A DNA stretch of 64,000 nucleotides from Deroplatys truncata. Its lineage: Eukaryota; Arthropoda; Insecta; Mantodea; Mantidae. Location of the stretch: contig CM060980.1 of NCBI GenBank assembly GCA_030765065.1, positions 59,380,364-59,444,363 on the forward strand. Reading direction: 5' to 3'. The position numbers and the translations under genes are program-made. Every line of letters starts with the position of its first letter. Position 1 is the first letter of the stretch. The notes below the pieces were generated by a model. That model had not been told where the DNA came from. It did no database searches and saw nothing but the letters and a program-made list of their open reading frames with translations. This document shows positions 1 through 9,962 of this stretch, piece after piece.

Positions 1-204
1 TATGATTTATAGATGTAAAAATCTATGTTACATCCAATTATTTATTTTTATATCTGTCTCTTATACATACACATATTCTACGTACATAAGCTACGGCTCT
101 TGTGCAAAAGGGAAGTGTTAACTCCGAATAGAAAAATCTTTATAAACCGTTCTCATAATCATTCGGAGGCAAATGAAAGTAAAAGATAAATCGTTACATG
201 ATAC

Positions 205-645
205 AAAATAACGAAAAGTTTTCCATGCAAAGGGTACTTTGGGATGGGGAGATTTTCTTGAAATACTTCGTTTCGCATCCCTGGAGATACTGAACATATC
301 TAGCCGGTTTCACCGCTGGCCCTCGCAGCCGTGATCCCACTTCGGTGCTCCGCCAAGCTGAGGGTGGCGGGCTCGAGTCCCGCCATGGGTATGGGTGTTT
401 GTGTGTGTGTTATATGTGTAATTTCCGTAATAAGCGGTAAAGTAAACAGTAAAACACAGTAATCATAACCTGGGTAAACAACGGAACTTTCTAAAACAAA
501 ACAAATAAAAGCGTTTTTTTGTTTTTGAGTTCTGCTGTTTAAGAACACACATACACAGACGTTTTATTTTTAAAAAAGTTTTAATTTAGGCAGCACAAAA
601 TGTATATTTAAACTGAAATATCGACTCGAAATTTTGGCTACGTGG
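205..645 (+). repeat. HEL-like dispersed element, 3' portion (copy 1)
   Basis: This is the 3' part of the most abundant repeat family in the window. Landmarks shared with other copies are a 'ttttccatgcaaagggta' block near 220, a 'gggattttcttgaaa'-type block, a 'gttttgagttctgctgttt' block near 525 and the terminal 'gtagagaaagt' near 637. A SINE is nested at about 302-513 and splits the element. The 5' half is either upstream of 205 or too decayed to trace. No coding capacity. Confidence 0.65.
302..513 (+). repeat. tRNA-derived SINE, family 1, nested in HEL-like copy
   Basis: The head has a pol III B-box-like T arm (ggctcgagtcc near 370-381) after a 'gtgctccgccaagctgag' stretch. The body has a short GT run, then 'ccgtaataagcggtaaagta' and an A-rich tail ending near 513. 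A second copy lies at 24285-24490 with the same order of blocks and is also inserted inside a HEL-like element. Confidence 0.75.
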
Positions 646-1638
646 TAGAGAAAGTGGACAACGTAAAGAATAAACATTTAAGGCATCTCTCAAAGCTAAG
701 AGTGCTTCCTTTTAGTATTAGCGACTCACAAAAGAATATTCGTTCAACATACCGCTGAAAGAATAAATGTAATTAAGACCGATGTATAATCATTCCTGAG
801 CTAAAACCTAGCTGCGTATTTATGTATTTAGATGCTACTCTTCTGTTTCAATCATACTATTAAACGAATGATGAATCGCCTGTGTATGCTGGGTTATTTG
901 TTCACAGCTTAGACAAATTCACTCAACACGGGAGAGAAAGAGCGAACATATTATTATTCGACATTACAAAATTAAAATATTCCACTATACCCCATAGGCG
1001 AATAATTTCGGTCATATCCTCACAATGGTAGATAAGTAGGTTACTAGAGTTGGTGCTTGGGGAAGTTTATTACTAAGTGATATTCACTAATAGATAAGCG
1101 TTATTGGAATGAGTTAGTAATAGTCAGACGGAGGGGCTTCCAGTAACGGGAGCACAGCATCGCACCGCATAGTGGGCCCTTTGTGCTTTCGTGATCCTGG
1201 GAGGAAAGGATGAAGGGGAGACCCGAAAGGCAACGACCTGGGCTGCAAGTAAGGGGTCCTTAACGATTCCAATATACACTAATCCTAACGCCGGCTAGCC
1301 CTGCCTTAGTCACCCGCAATGTGGGGGTCCTGGGAATATATGAGACACTACCAGGAAGGAAGGGGATCCCAGTAGTTCCGCAAAGCGTCTGAGAGAAATC
1401 TTTACAAAGCGCAAATTTCACAATCCTGCTGCAACACACCAACCGCCGTCGCCTGTTCCTGCAACCTCGAACAGATGAAAATAAATTAATGGAATAGGAA
1501 TGGTGGATTCTACTAATAATGTCTTCCCACCTACCGTACTGAGGAAACCACGAAAAACTAGAGAGCCGGCTCGGCGAGAAGCGAACCCGTCTTACATGTT
1601 ATCGCGGAGTCAACTCGCTCGGTCGTTATTGTAAGGCT
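646..1638. other. Unassigned interval
   Basis: No gene, RNA or repeat is recognised. About 1130-1470 is richer in G+C than its surroundings, but its short open frames have no recognisable protein features. The last four bases (GGCT, 1635-1638) are the left target duplication of the adjacent LTR element. Confidence 0.5.
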
Positions 1639-2077
1639 TGCGGCGATCTTAACGTTTGTTAGCCCCACGTTTGGGAGCCAGTTTGCGGCGATCACCTCCT
1701 CATCCGTTGCTGTAGCTTACCTTGATGCTTCTCCCGTTGCTTCCAGAAGTTCTCAGCGTGTTGGTTCTTCAATTTATCCTCGGCTAGCTGCAGTAATTTT
1801 CCTTAAATTATATGGGAGCATGGACTTATCCTCGGTAAAGGAAAACGTAGATCTCGGGTGGTGATATAGGAAGACATAGACTTGCTTTGTTTATGAAAAG
1901 ATGACACTGCCGTTTCTTTTTATTTAATTTAACACTCGTAGTATACAAAACTGGTATTGCCGCTGTAAAATACTGTCCACCGCTGTTAGACTATGGCGTG
2001 GATATGTCACGAAATATAACTATTCTTATTGTCGCTTTCAGAGTAGCGGATCTTAGGTGTGTTGCTAAAACTATTTT

Positions 2078-2355
2078 TGATTCCCTGTTTTGGCGCGATA
2101 TCTCACACATCCTGCAGCATCTCTCCCTGACCACACATTACGAAAACTCTCGAATAAAATGCAATACTAAGCTGACATGACAAATTTGACTTGATTCCCT
2201 TTTTGGCGCGATATCTCACACATCCTGCAGCATCTCTCCCTGACCACACATGACATAAACTGCCGAATAAAATGCAATACTAAGCTGACATTACAAAGCT
2301 GACTTGATTCCTTTCTGGGCGCGATATCTCACGCATCCTGCAGCATCTCTCCCTG
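2078..2355. repeat. 113-bp tandem repeat inside LTR, about 2.5 units
   Basis: Units begin with TGATTCC at 2078, 2192 and 2305 and share 'ggcgcgatatctcac', 'catcctgcagcatctctccc' and, in the first two units, 'gaataaaatgcaatac'. In element orientation the repeat lies just downstream of the TATA-like box, so it falls in the R/U5 part. The same array is in the other LTR at 5415-5692. The older solo LTR at 15241-16348 has only one unit. Confidence 0.85.
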
Positions 2356-2399
2356 ACTACACATTACCAAAACTGCCGCGAATTTTCCCCAAACAGATA

Positions 2400-2409
2400 C
2401 ATTTATAGT
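2400..2409 (-). promoter_or_regulatory. TATA-like box of the 3' LTR
   Basis: It reads actataaatg on the minus strand, with a CCAAT motif about 30-35 bp upstream (2438-2444). The identical pair in the right (5') LTR at 5737-5746 would drive the element. Assigned by motif and position only. Confidence 0.45.
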
Positions 2410-2938
2410 CTCAGGCTTCTGAGGCTGCTTCCTTTCCTATTGGTCCGTTTTTAGCGCGACTCGACGCGTCTAACTATTTCGAATAAACTTTCAGGGATCT
2501 CATTGGTCCAATTTTAATATAAATCGCGGCTTTTCCTACATTTACCGTTAAGGTTGTCTTTCTCACTCACTTGGTCACGGCGAATTATCAAATAATGGGA
2601 CAAAGGCTCTACACCCTCGCTGTAGGAATAATAGCACAGCGACCGGAGAGAGGTAATAAAACTAGGTTTTCTGCCTTCGAAAGCACTATTCCTGTAGCTA
2701 AAACTTTCCCTCGTGGACAGTATTTTAACATAGCGCTTAAATTATTTACATTAAACCATTTATAACTCTACTAATATTAATAACCTAGATAGATACATAA
2801 TGTTAAATCACCCTTCTTAAAATATACAAGCAGTATGAGAAAAAGATATTTACATAATACGATTTAACATCACTAAAAGTTAATTAATAAGTTATCTGTA
2901 ATTATTGTTCTTGGGCTCGGCCTAGAGTTGCCGTTTCA

Positions 2939-3331
2939 AATTGCCCTGTTCTGGAAAAGAATAAATTTTTCAACACTTGATACAATTTTCTTTTACAGAA
3001 TAATTCCTCTGATTATGGCCTTTGTTCGTTTGTTTTGTTGACAGAGACCCTTCGCTATACCTGCTCCTTCACAAGGGCTCTGACAAACCGGTGATGTTTA
3101 TATTTGGGTCATTCACTCTACACTCTCCCTTTAAAAACAGGTTTCCGAGAGACATTCTTATACACAATACATTTCCCGCACACGAATAACTTGTGACGCA
3201 TACAAATACTCTAATACCCAATTTAAGTTCTAAAATTAAATCTATTTACATACATATTGGTACATAATTATTATGCCTTTATTTATTTCTTTACATCCTT
3301 ATTTATCGGGTGTATTACCTTTACTATTTGT
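2939..3331 (-). other. 3' untranslated internal segment of the LTR element
   Basis: Non-coding DNA between the ORF stop and the 3' LTR. Just before the 3' LTR the minus strand reads 'ccagaacagggcaatt', a weak purine-rich tract in the polypurine-tract position. No other signal is seen. Confidence 0.5.
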
Positions 3332-4663
3332 TCACAGGGGTGTTACCTCATTTCGAGTAAAACTAACCTGATTCTTTTCATTATATTCTTCACCCTTCTC
3401 ATTCTCTAAACATTTGTACGGTTTGAGCAACTGTTTATGGTATCTCCCTACGATCTTGGAATTCTTTATTTCTTGTAACTGAAATGTATCCGAGCCAAAA
3501 ATGTTAATCACCCGGTATGGACCTTTAAATAAATTTTCCATTCTATGATACCTTTTGTTCAGAATGCTAGACTTTTTCTTGTCCCGTACCAATACTAAGT
3601 CTCCCAATTTGATCAACCAGTGTTTTCGTTTCTTCTTCTTAAACTTTTCTTTTCTTTTCTGCGCCTTATTGGCCATTCTTTCAAAAGCTTTCTTTGACGT
3701 CTCTTTTCCCGTTAGTGTTTTCGGATCTTTAGTTTCTAGTATCTGTAGTAATTTCCCTTCAAGTGTTTCTATTAACTTCCCCTTCATCAGCTCAACTAAT
3801 TTCCCCTCTAAACTCTCATTTTGTTCACTTAAGTTTCTTTCTAAGTCCTGACCCTGCTTACTTAATTTCCCTTCGAAATCCTTTTGTTCGCTCAGTTTTC
3901 TTTCTAAGTCCTTACTCTGCTCATTTACGATTCTTTCTAAGTTCCTACTCTGCTCATTTGATCTCCCTTCTACATTCTTATCTTGTTCCCTTACGATTCT
4001 TTCTAAGCCCTTACTTTGCTTATTTACGATTCTTTCTAAGTTCCTACTCTGCTCATTTGCGATTCTTTCTAAGTCCTTATTATGCTCATCTGATTTCCCT
4101 TCTAGATTCTTATCTGGTTCACTTACGATTCTTTCTAAGTCCTTATTCTGCTTACTTATGATTCTTTCTAAGTATTCATTATTCTCATTTGATTCCCCTT
4201 CTAAATTCTTATCTAGTTCACTTACGATTCTTTCTACGTCTTTACTAGATTCATTGAATATGCTTTCTAAGTTCTTATTATGTTCATTGAATATGCTTTC
4301 TAAGTTCTTACTATGTTCATTGAAATTTCTTTTTGACTCCTTACTCTGCTCATCTAATTTCCCTTCTAAATTTTTAATTTGTTCATTCAAATTTCTTTTT
4401 GACTCCTTACTCTGCTCATCTATCTTTGCGCTCAAATGTTGAAGCAATATTAGCAGCTGGTTTTGACCTGCGTCAATGACCTGCTCAATCGGTGATTGCC
4501 TTTCCCTAACTTCTACTTCAGCTGCACCCATATTTTCTCCATCTGTTGTTATGCTGACAATAGCCTCCCCATTCAGTTCTTCCAAATCTTCCCTTGACCT
4601 ACTCATGGTTCCGTTAGCAAGTTCTACCTCCCTAATAATGACTTTACCCCCTCTCAATAACAT
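3332..4663 (-). CDS. Chimeric Gag-like / hendecad-repeat / integrase-C-terminal protein of the LTR element
   Basis: An intact 443-codon ORF starts at the ATG at 4663-4661. The open frame extends seven codons further to a GTG. Residues 1 to about 60 are an acidic Gag-like N-terminus. Residues about 70-300 are about twenty imperfect 11-residue repeats with the pattern NEQSKxLERIV or SExxKNLEGKL, strongly predicting a hendecad coiled coil. A K/R-rich linker (AQKRKEKFKKKKRK) follows. The last 120 residues match the integrase C-terminal tail of Gypsy pol: a GDLVLVR motif, then FKGPYRVI, then GRYHKQLLKPYK. Capsid/nucleocapsid knuckles, protease, RT, RNase H and the integrase zinc finger and catalytic core are all missing. 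The frame reads through the junction without a stop, so the fusion is either an old, translated feature of this subfamily or a recent deletion that happened to stay in frame. The function is unknown. A trans-acting assembly or targeting role is speculation. Confidence 0.8.
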   Translation of the reverse strand: MLLRGGKVIIREVELANGTMSRSREDLEELNGEAIVSITTDGENMGAAEVEVRERQSPIEQVIDAGQNQLLILLQHLSAKIDEQSKESKRNLNEQIKNLEGKLDEQSKESKRNFNEHSKNLESIFNEHNKNLESIFNESSKDVERIVSELDKNLEGESNENNEYLERIISKQNKDLERIVSEPDKNLEGKSDEHNKDLERIANEQSRNLERIVNKQSKGLERIVREQDKNVEGRSNEQSRNLERIVNEQSKDLERKLSEQKDFEGKLSKQGQDLERNLSEQNESLEGKLVELMKGKLIETLEGKLLQILETKDPKTLTGKETSKKAFERMANKAQKRKEKFKKKKRKHWLIKLGDLVLVRDKKKSSILNKRYHRMENLFKGPYRVINIFGSDTFQLQEIKNSKIVGRYHKQLLKPYKCLENEKGEEYNEKNQVSFTRNEVTPL

Positions 4664-4684
4664 GTGTTCACAAAACTGAGTCAC

Positions 4685-4975
4685 TACTCTGCATGCCTTT
4701 TTGTTTGTTTTTGAATAAAAGTTCTAACCTGTATTTTTTTTCAATGTTAACTGATGCGTTCCGGGTTCGAATCCTGGTGAAGTTCTAGAAGCGATGTTCT
4801 CAGCTGTTTTGTTGTCCCACGTAGGTAGACTAGAAGTTCGCGTTGTAATTTTTGTTCTGCTGTGCCCCTTTCCTCTGAAGATTCTTCGTCTGTTCGTTGT
4901 TTCCTAGTCCTCCGTTCGTGTCGTTCTTCCCTTCGAGCTGGTCTTCCCTTCGAGCTCCACGTTATGGCGCCAGTT
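4685..4975 (-). other. 5' leader of the LTR element with PBS
   Basis: Untranslated leader between the 5' LTR and the ORF. On the minus strand the LTR ends CGCCGCA, followed by AAC and then TGGCGCCATAACGTGG, the primer-binding site (about 4957-4972). TGG at the PBS start complements the CCA end of a tRNA primer. On the plus strand, 4751-4778 contains a tRNA T-arm look-alike (ccgggttcgaatcctgg) with an exact GGTTCGAATCC B box. Confidence 0.75.
4957..4972 (-). other. Primer-binding site (PBS)
   Basis: The minus strand reads TGGCGCCATAACGTGG beginning three bases after the 5' LTR end, the standard position for a minus-strand DNA primer site. A diverged copy (TGGCTCCCAAACGTGGGGC) lies inside each LTR about 45 bp away. 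The cognate tRNA was not identified. Confidence 0.8.
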
Positions 4976-6275
4976 TGCGGCGGTCTTAACGTTTGTTAGC
5001 CCCACGTTTGGGAGCCAGTTTGCGGCGATCACCTCCTCATCCGTTGCTGTAGCTTACCTTGATGCTTCTCCCGTTGCTTCCAGAAGTTCTCAGCGTGTTG
5101 GTTCTTCAATTTATCCTCGGCTAGCTGCAGTAATTTTCCTTAAATTATATGGGAGCATGGACTTATCCTCGGTAAAGGAAAACGTAGATCTCGGGTGGTG
5201 ATATAGGAAGACATAGACTTGCTTTGTTTATGAAAAGATGACACTGCCGTTTCTTTTTATTTAATTTAACACTCGTAGTATACAAAACTGGTATTGCCGC
5301 TGTAAAATACTGTCCACCGCTGTTAGACTATGGCGTGGATATGTCACGAAATATAACTATTCTTATTGTCGCTTTCAGAGTAGCGGATCTTAGGTGTGTT
5401 GCTAAAACTATTTTTGATTCCCTGTTTTGGCGCGATATCTCACACATCCTGCAGCATCTCTCCCTGACCACACATTACGAAAACTCTCGAATAAAATGCA
5501 ATACTAAGCTGACATGACAAATTTGACTTGATTCCCTTTTTGGCGCGATATCTCACACATCCTGCAGCATCTCTCCCTGACCACACATGACATAAACTGC
5601 CGAATAAAATGCAATACTAAGCTGACATTACAAAGCTGACTTGATTCCTTTCTGGGCGCGATATCTCACGCATCCTGCAGCATCTCTCCCTGACTACACA
5701 TTACCAAAACTGCCGCGAATTTTCCCCAAACAGATACATTTATAGTCTCAGGCTTCTGAGGCTGCTTCCTTTCCTATTGGTCCGTTTTTAGCGCGACTCG
5801 ACGCGTCTAACTATTTCGAATAAACTTTCAGGGATCTCATTGGTCCAATTTTAATATAAATCGCGGCTTTTCCTACATTTACCGTTAAGGTTGTCTTTCT
5901 CACTCACTTGGTCACGGCGAATTATCAAATAATGGGACAAAGGCTCTACACCCTCGCTGTAGGAATAATAGCACAGCGACCGGAGAGAGGTAATAAAACT
6001 AGGTTTTCTGCCTTCGAAAGCACTATTCCTGTAGCTAAAACTTTCCCTCGTGGACAGTATTTTAACATAGCGCTTAAATTATTTACATTAAACCATTTAT
6101 AACTCTACTAATATTAATAACCTAGATAGATACATAATGTTAAATCACCCTTCTTAAAATATACAAGCAGTATGAGAAAAAGATATTTACATAATACGAT
6201 TTAACATCACTAAAAGTTAATTAATAAGTTATCTGTAATTATTGTTCTTGGGCTCGGCCTAGAGTTGCCGTTTCA
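4976..6275 (-). repeat. 5' LTR of the LTR retrotransposon
   Basis: Nearly identical to 1639-2938, with one noticed difference at 4983. Transcription would start here, to the minus strand, from the TATA-like box at 5737-5746. It also carries the 113-bp tandem repeat (5415-5692) and the internal PBS-like copy (about 4982-5021). Confidence 0.93.
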
Positions 6276-6875
6276 GGCTCTAATCTTCTTTATAAACTTT
6301 TACCTCGACAGTTTCTTATTGTATGTCGTATGTCGTTTGTTGAAACATGTCATTTCACGAAAATCCTAGATAGATCATAGGATCTTCGGAAATAACGTAT
6401 TTCAGCGAAAACCAACGACATATACTCATAATTAGGATATTAATCAGATTCAAATATTAATCAGATTAGCAGCGAGAGCTCCATTCATTCAATTGCACCA
6501 AGAACTTTTCATTCTCCCAGATAAAATATTAATTAAATCCACAAATTCGTTTTGCTTGAAACTGGTTACTCTCCCAGGATCTCAGGTGCACAAATTAGGA
6601 ATAAGAATCAATCGCAAAACAAGACTGAAAAAAATACTGCCAATATTGAATACGAGAGCATTTTCTAACAGTTAATACTAACCTGTTGTAGTTCATACAC
6701 GATCAGTCATTGTATACCCTTAGGTCTGTTTATAGTTGTATATCTTGTTTGCTCGTATAGCCAATCTGGCTAATCATACATGTAATTTCATTGCTACCTT
6801 TAGTAATTTACCAGTGACTTATATGGAGGACAATTGTGTGTTTCCAAATTCTTGTTCTTCAGTATCCAAAAAAAA
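6276..6875. other. Unassigned AT-rich interval
   Basis: It begins with the right target duplication GGCT (6276-6279). I see no other gene, RNA or repeat in this 600-bp stretch. Confidence 0.5.
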
Positions 6876-7731
6876 GGTCTGAAGTGTTACACTCACATGA
6901 CTTTCTCTACTCTTGTACAAACTGTTTTTACAAACGCTTATTCTCCATATGCTTCATTTTAATCGAGATATCGAGATGTTAATCTTATTGATAATTTTCT
7001 TGTAGATGCAAGGGGAATTATTAGGCTTTAAGCGATAGTCAATTATTTTAAGAGCTGGTTGCTATTTCGAGTATTCTATTCTTTTTGCATTACCAGGACA
7101 AAAAAATTAATAACTAATTTCCATTCGAGAAAAAGTATAAGTATTGGAAAATTTAAGGGAATAACAAGCAATATCTCGAAAATGGTTCACTCAACAACAA
7201 AAAATGTATCTGATATAAGTTGTGTATTTTAACGTGATCTACATTTTTGTGTAGTAAAATTTTGTCTATCTCTTATGGTTTACCAGTTATGCAAAAGTCG
7301 TTCACAATGAAGAATACTTTTGGAGACATTCCCAGAAAATTCGAGATATACATTTTATTTGTCATAAAATTCTTTAAACATATGATATTTTAATCAAAAT
7401 CGTTAGAACCATTTTTGAGGAAATTAAAATTTTCGAAAAATGTTCCATGTAAAGAGTATTCTGGGGCGGGGGGATTTTCTTAAAAACCTTCGTGTCGCAT
7501 TTCTGGAAGATACTGAACCTAAATACCAAGTTTGGTGTTTATCCGACTGTTCGTTTCTGAGTTATGCTGTTCACAGACAGACACACGGACACACACACGG
7601 ACATGTTTCCAAAAACACTCTTTTTTTGGATTCAGTGCACCTCAAAACATATATTTCCGGTGAAATCCCGGTATCGAATTTTTGGGTGGAATGCAATACT
7701 TCCCCTACTTACTAAACGTAGTAGAGAAAGT
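6876..7731 (+). mobile_element. HEL-like dispersed element, near full-length (copy 2)
   Basis: The 5' end is an A-run followed by 'gtctgaagtgttacactcac' and 'gactttctctact' (6899-6911). The 3' end is 'gtagagaaag' (7721-7730), giving an asymmetric inverted repeat. Internal landmarks are 'ggtttaccagttatgcaaaa' (about 7278), 'ttccatgtaaagagtattct' (7442), 'taccaagtttggtgtttatc' (7530) and a 'cagacagacacacggacaca' microsatellite seed (7573). It shares a subfamily-specific 5' half with copy 38128-38996. Confidence 0.75.
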
Positions 7732-8524
7732 AGAATGTATCTAGTCATGGGATTTCAAACTTCATTATGTGTATGCGAATCTCGACGTTATAAACGATTG
7801 AACAGAACAGGACTCAGTCTCAAGGGTTGCGATAGTCACCCTGGATAGTGTGGTTCTGTGATCCTAGGCTACAAGCTAGATCGCTTTCAGAATGTGCTTA
7901 AATGTGACAGTTAAATCAGTCAATAATATATTCAAAATCCCGGGACACCAGTGGCGCTGGTATGACCCAAGAAGAGTCAGGACGTCAAATATTCTTCATC
8001 ATCATCTTCATTATTTTCATCAACATCAATCCAGCTCAATCCATCTCAAAAAACCATACTTTTTGTTTATATTTAAGACATATGCAAATCATACTTATTC
8101 ATGAGTTATTAATATTATTATTATTGTCATACTGCAGTCCATATATTCTAATCGTTCTCAAGTAGAATCAGATAATATTTCTTTCATACTTAGGAAATGC
8201 TATAGTTTGCATTACCGGCATAACTTCAACATCTCGTCAAATTACAAAATTTTATAATGTGATACAAAATGTCCAAATACAAAACTGATGTTTACATTAA
8301 CAATTAAAATCGTAATTAATGTTAAATTCCAGCTGCGTTAGTTTTGCAATATCATTGCTAGAATTTATTATTTGGGAGATATCATAAATGTTTGCACTCT
8401 GCGTATAAATTACCGTTAATTTTATACCGATTCTGACCAAATTTAATATGTGTTGGCAATTTGTTTTGAAAACCTTATAAAGCATTTCAAACAGTGAAGA
8501 TGCAGTGGTTTCGAATCGTATGCA
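7732..8524. other. Unassigned interval
   Basis: Nothing recognised apart from short AT/ATT-rich tracts near 8110-8130. Confidence 0.45.
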
Positions 8525-9625
8525 TACATACACACACGCATGCATTACATACATACATACATACATACATACACACATACATACATACACATACAAACAC
8601 ACACATACACACATACATGTATACATACATACATACATACAGACACACACATACACACATACATATATATAAACACAAACATACATGCATACATACATAC
8701 AGACACACACATACATGCATACATATACATGCATACATACATATACATACATACATACATACACATACAAACACACACATACATACATACATACATGTAT
8801 ACATACATACATACAGACACACACATACACACATACATGCATACATACATATAAACACACACATACACACATACATGCATACATACATACAGACACAAAC
8901 ATACATGCATACATACATATACATACATACAGACACACACATACATGCATACATACATATACATACACATACAAACACACACATACACACATACATGTAT
9001 AAATACATACATATAGACACACACATACACACATACATGCATACATACATACAGACACACACATACATGCATACATACATACATATACATACATACACAT
9101 ACAAACACACACACATACACACATACATGTATACATACATACAGACACACACATACACACATACATGTATACATACATACAGACACACACATACACACAT
9201 ACATGCATACATACATATAAACACACACATACATGCATACATACACATACAAACACACACACATACACACATACATGTATACATACATACAGACACACAC
9301 ATACACACATACATGTATACATACATACAGACACACACATACACACATACATGCATACATACATATAAACACACACATACATGCATACATACATATACAT
9401 ACGTACATACATACAGACACACACATACATGTATACATACATACAGACACACACATACATGCATACATACATACATATACATACATACACATACAAACAC
9501 ACATACACACATACATGTATACATACATACAGACACACACATACACACGTACATGCATACATACATATAAACACATACATGCATACATACATACATATAC
9601 ATACATACATACATACATACATACA
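8525..9625. repeat. 1.1-kb compound ACAT / ACAC microsatellite array
   Basis: The stretch is built of ACAT tetramers punctuated about every 40-60 bp by 'acagacacacacatac', 'ataaacacacac' or 'atacaaacacacac', and by 'acatgcatac' or 'acatgtatac'. Sequence is almost purely alternating purine-pyrimidine, with breaks only at the aga and aaa interruptions. All six frames stay open because the repeat lacks stop codons. The long Tyr/Cys/Val/Met and His/Thr/Ile/Tyr frames are artefacts. Confidence 0.97.
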
Positions 9626-9962
9626 ACATAAGTACGAACAAACTTATGCCAATAGACGTTCCATATAGCAAACGCTTGACACCATTACAACAAAGGGCCA
9701 CGGTGGAGGAAATATCAACGAAAGTTATGTTACGACTCGATGAGTTTATCCAGTAAATACAGAATAACATATAGACTGCAAGGCAGAATTTTTTATTTTC
9801 ACATATAAAGTAAACGCTGGCATATTTATTTATATAAATTGTTATAAATTATATGCAAACAATAAAGACACTTATATACCTTAACAAACACAACTCATCT
9901 TTAATGAATGGGCTACTATCATCAAACTTTATCACAATTACAGTTCCATAGTTGCTATTCTG
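9626..9962. other. Unassigned interval
   Basis: Nothing recognised. Confidence 0.45.

Larger units (their letters stand above)
1639..2938 (-). repeat. 3' LTR of the LTR retrotransposon
   Basis: This 1300-bp LTR is downstream in the minus orientation. On the minus strand it runs from TGAAACGGCAACTC to CGCCGCA. It holds a TATA-like box (2400-2409, reads actataaatg on the minus strand), a nearby CCAAT motif (about 2438-2444), a 113-bp tandem repeat (2078-2355), an AATAAA candidate (1919-1924) and an internal PBS-like copy at 1645-1684. A 64-codon frame at 2571-2765 on the plus strand lacks an ATG start. Confidence 0.93.
1639..6275 (-). mobile_element. Complete non-autonomous Gypsy-type LTR retrotransposon
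   Basis: Two 1300-bp direct repeats (1639-2938 and 4976-6275, constant offset 3337) begin with TG and end with CA. The element is flanked by a 4-bp target duplication GGCT (1635-1638 and 6276-6279), as Gypsy integrases produce. The only LTR mismatch I noticed is 1646 A versus 4983 G, so the insertion is recent. The orientation is minus. A primer-binding site (TGGCGCC) starts three bases inside the right LTR. The internal region is only about 2.0 kb and holds one ORF with Gag-like and integrase-tail parts. Protease, RT, RNase H and the integrase core are absent, so movement must have relied on enzymes supplied in trans. The superfamily call rests on the integrase tail, PBS and 4-bp duplication. 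Confidence 0.93.

Noticed and set aside
1998..2180. 60-codon frame repeated at 5335-5517
   Set aside because: Duplicate simply because it lies in the LTR and its 113-bp repeat. No protein features.
2571..2765. 64-codon frame inside the LTRs (also at 5908-6102 and, reversed, 15415-15609)
   Set aside because: Kept at the same length in three LTR copies including a diverged one, but it is antisense to the element, starts at TTG rather than ATG, and the changes between copies look mostly amino-acid altering. Neutral retention is more likely than a gene.
3555..4442. Plus-strand Phe/Leu/Ser-rich frames
   Set aside because: Antisense shadows of the hendecad-repeat ORF.
8297..9770. Long Tyr/Cys/Val/Met and His/Thr/Ile/Tyr open frames (up to 441 codons) on both strands
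   Set aside because: They are translations of the ACAT/ACAC array, which contains no stop codons in any frame. No codon bias, domain or start context supports a protein.
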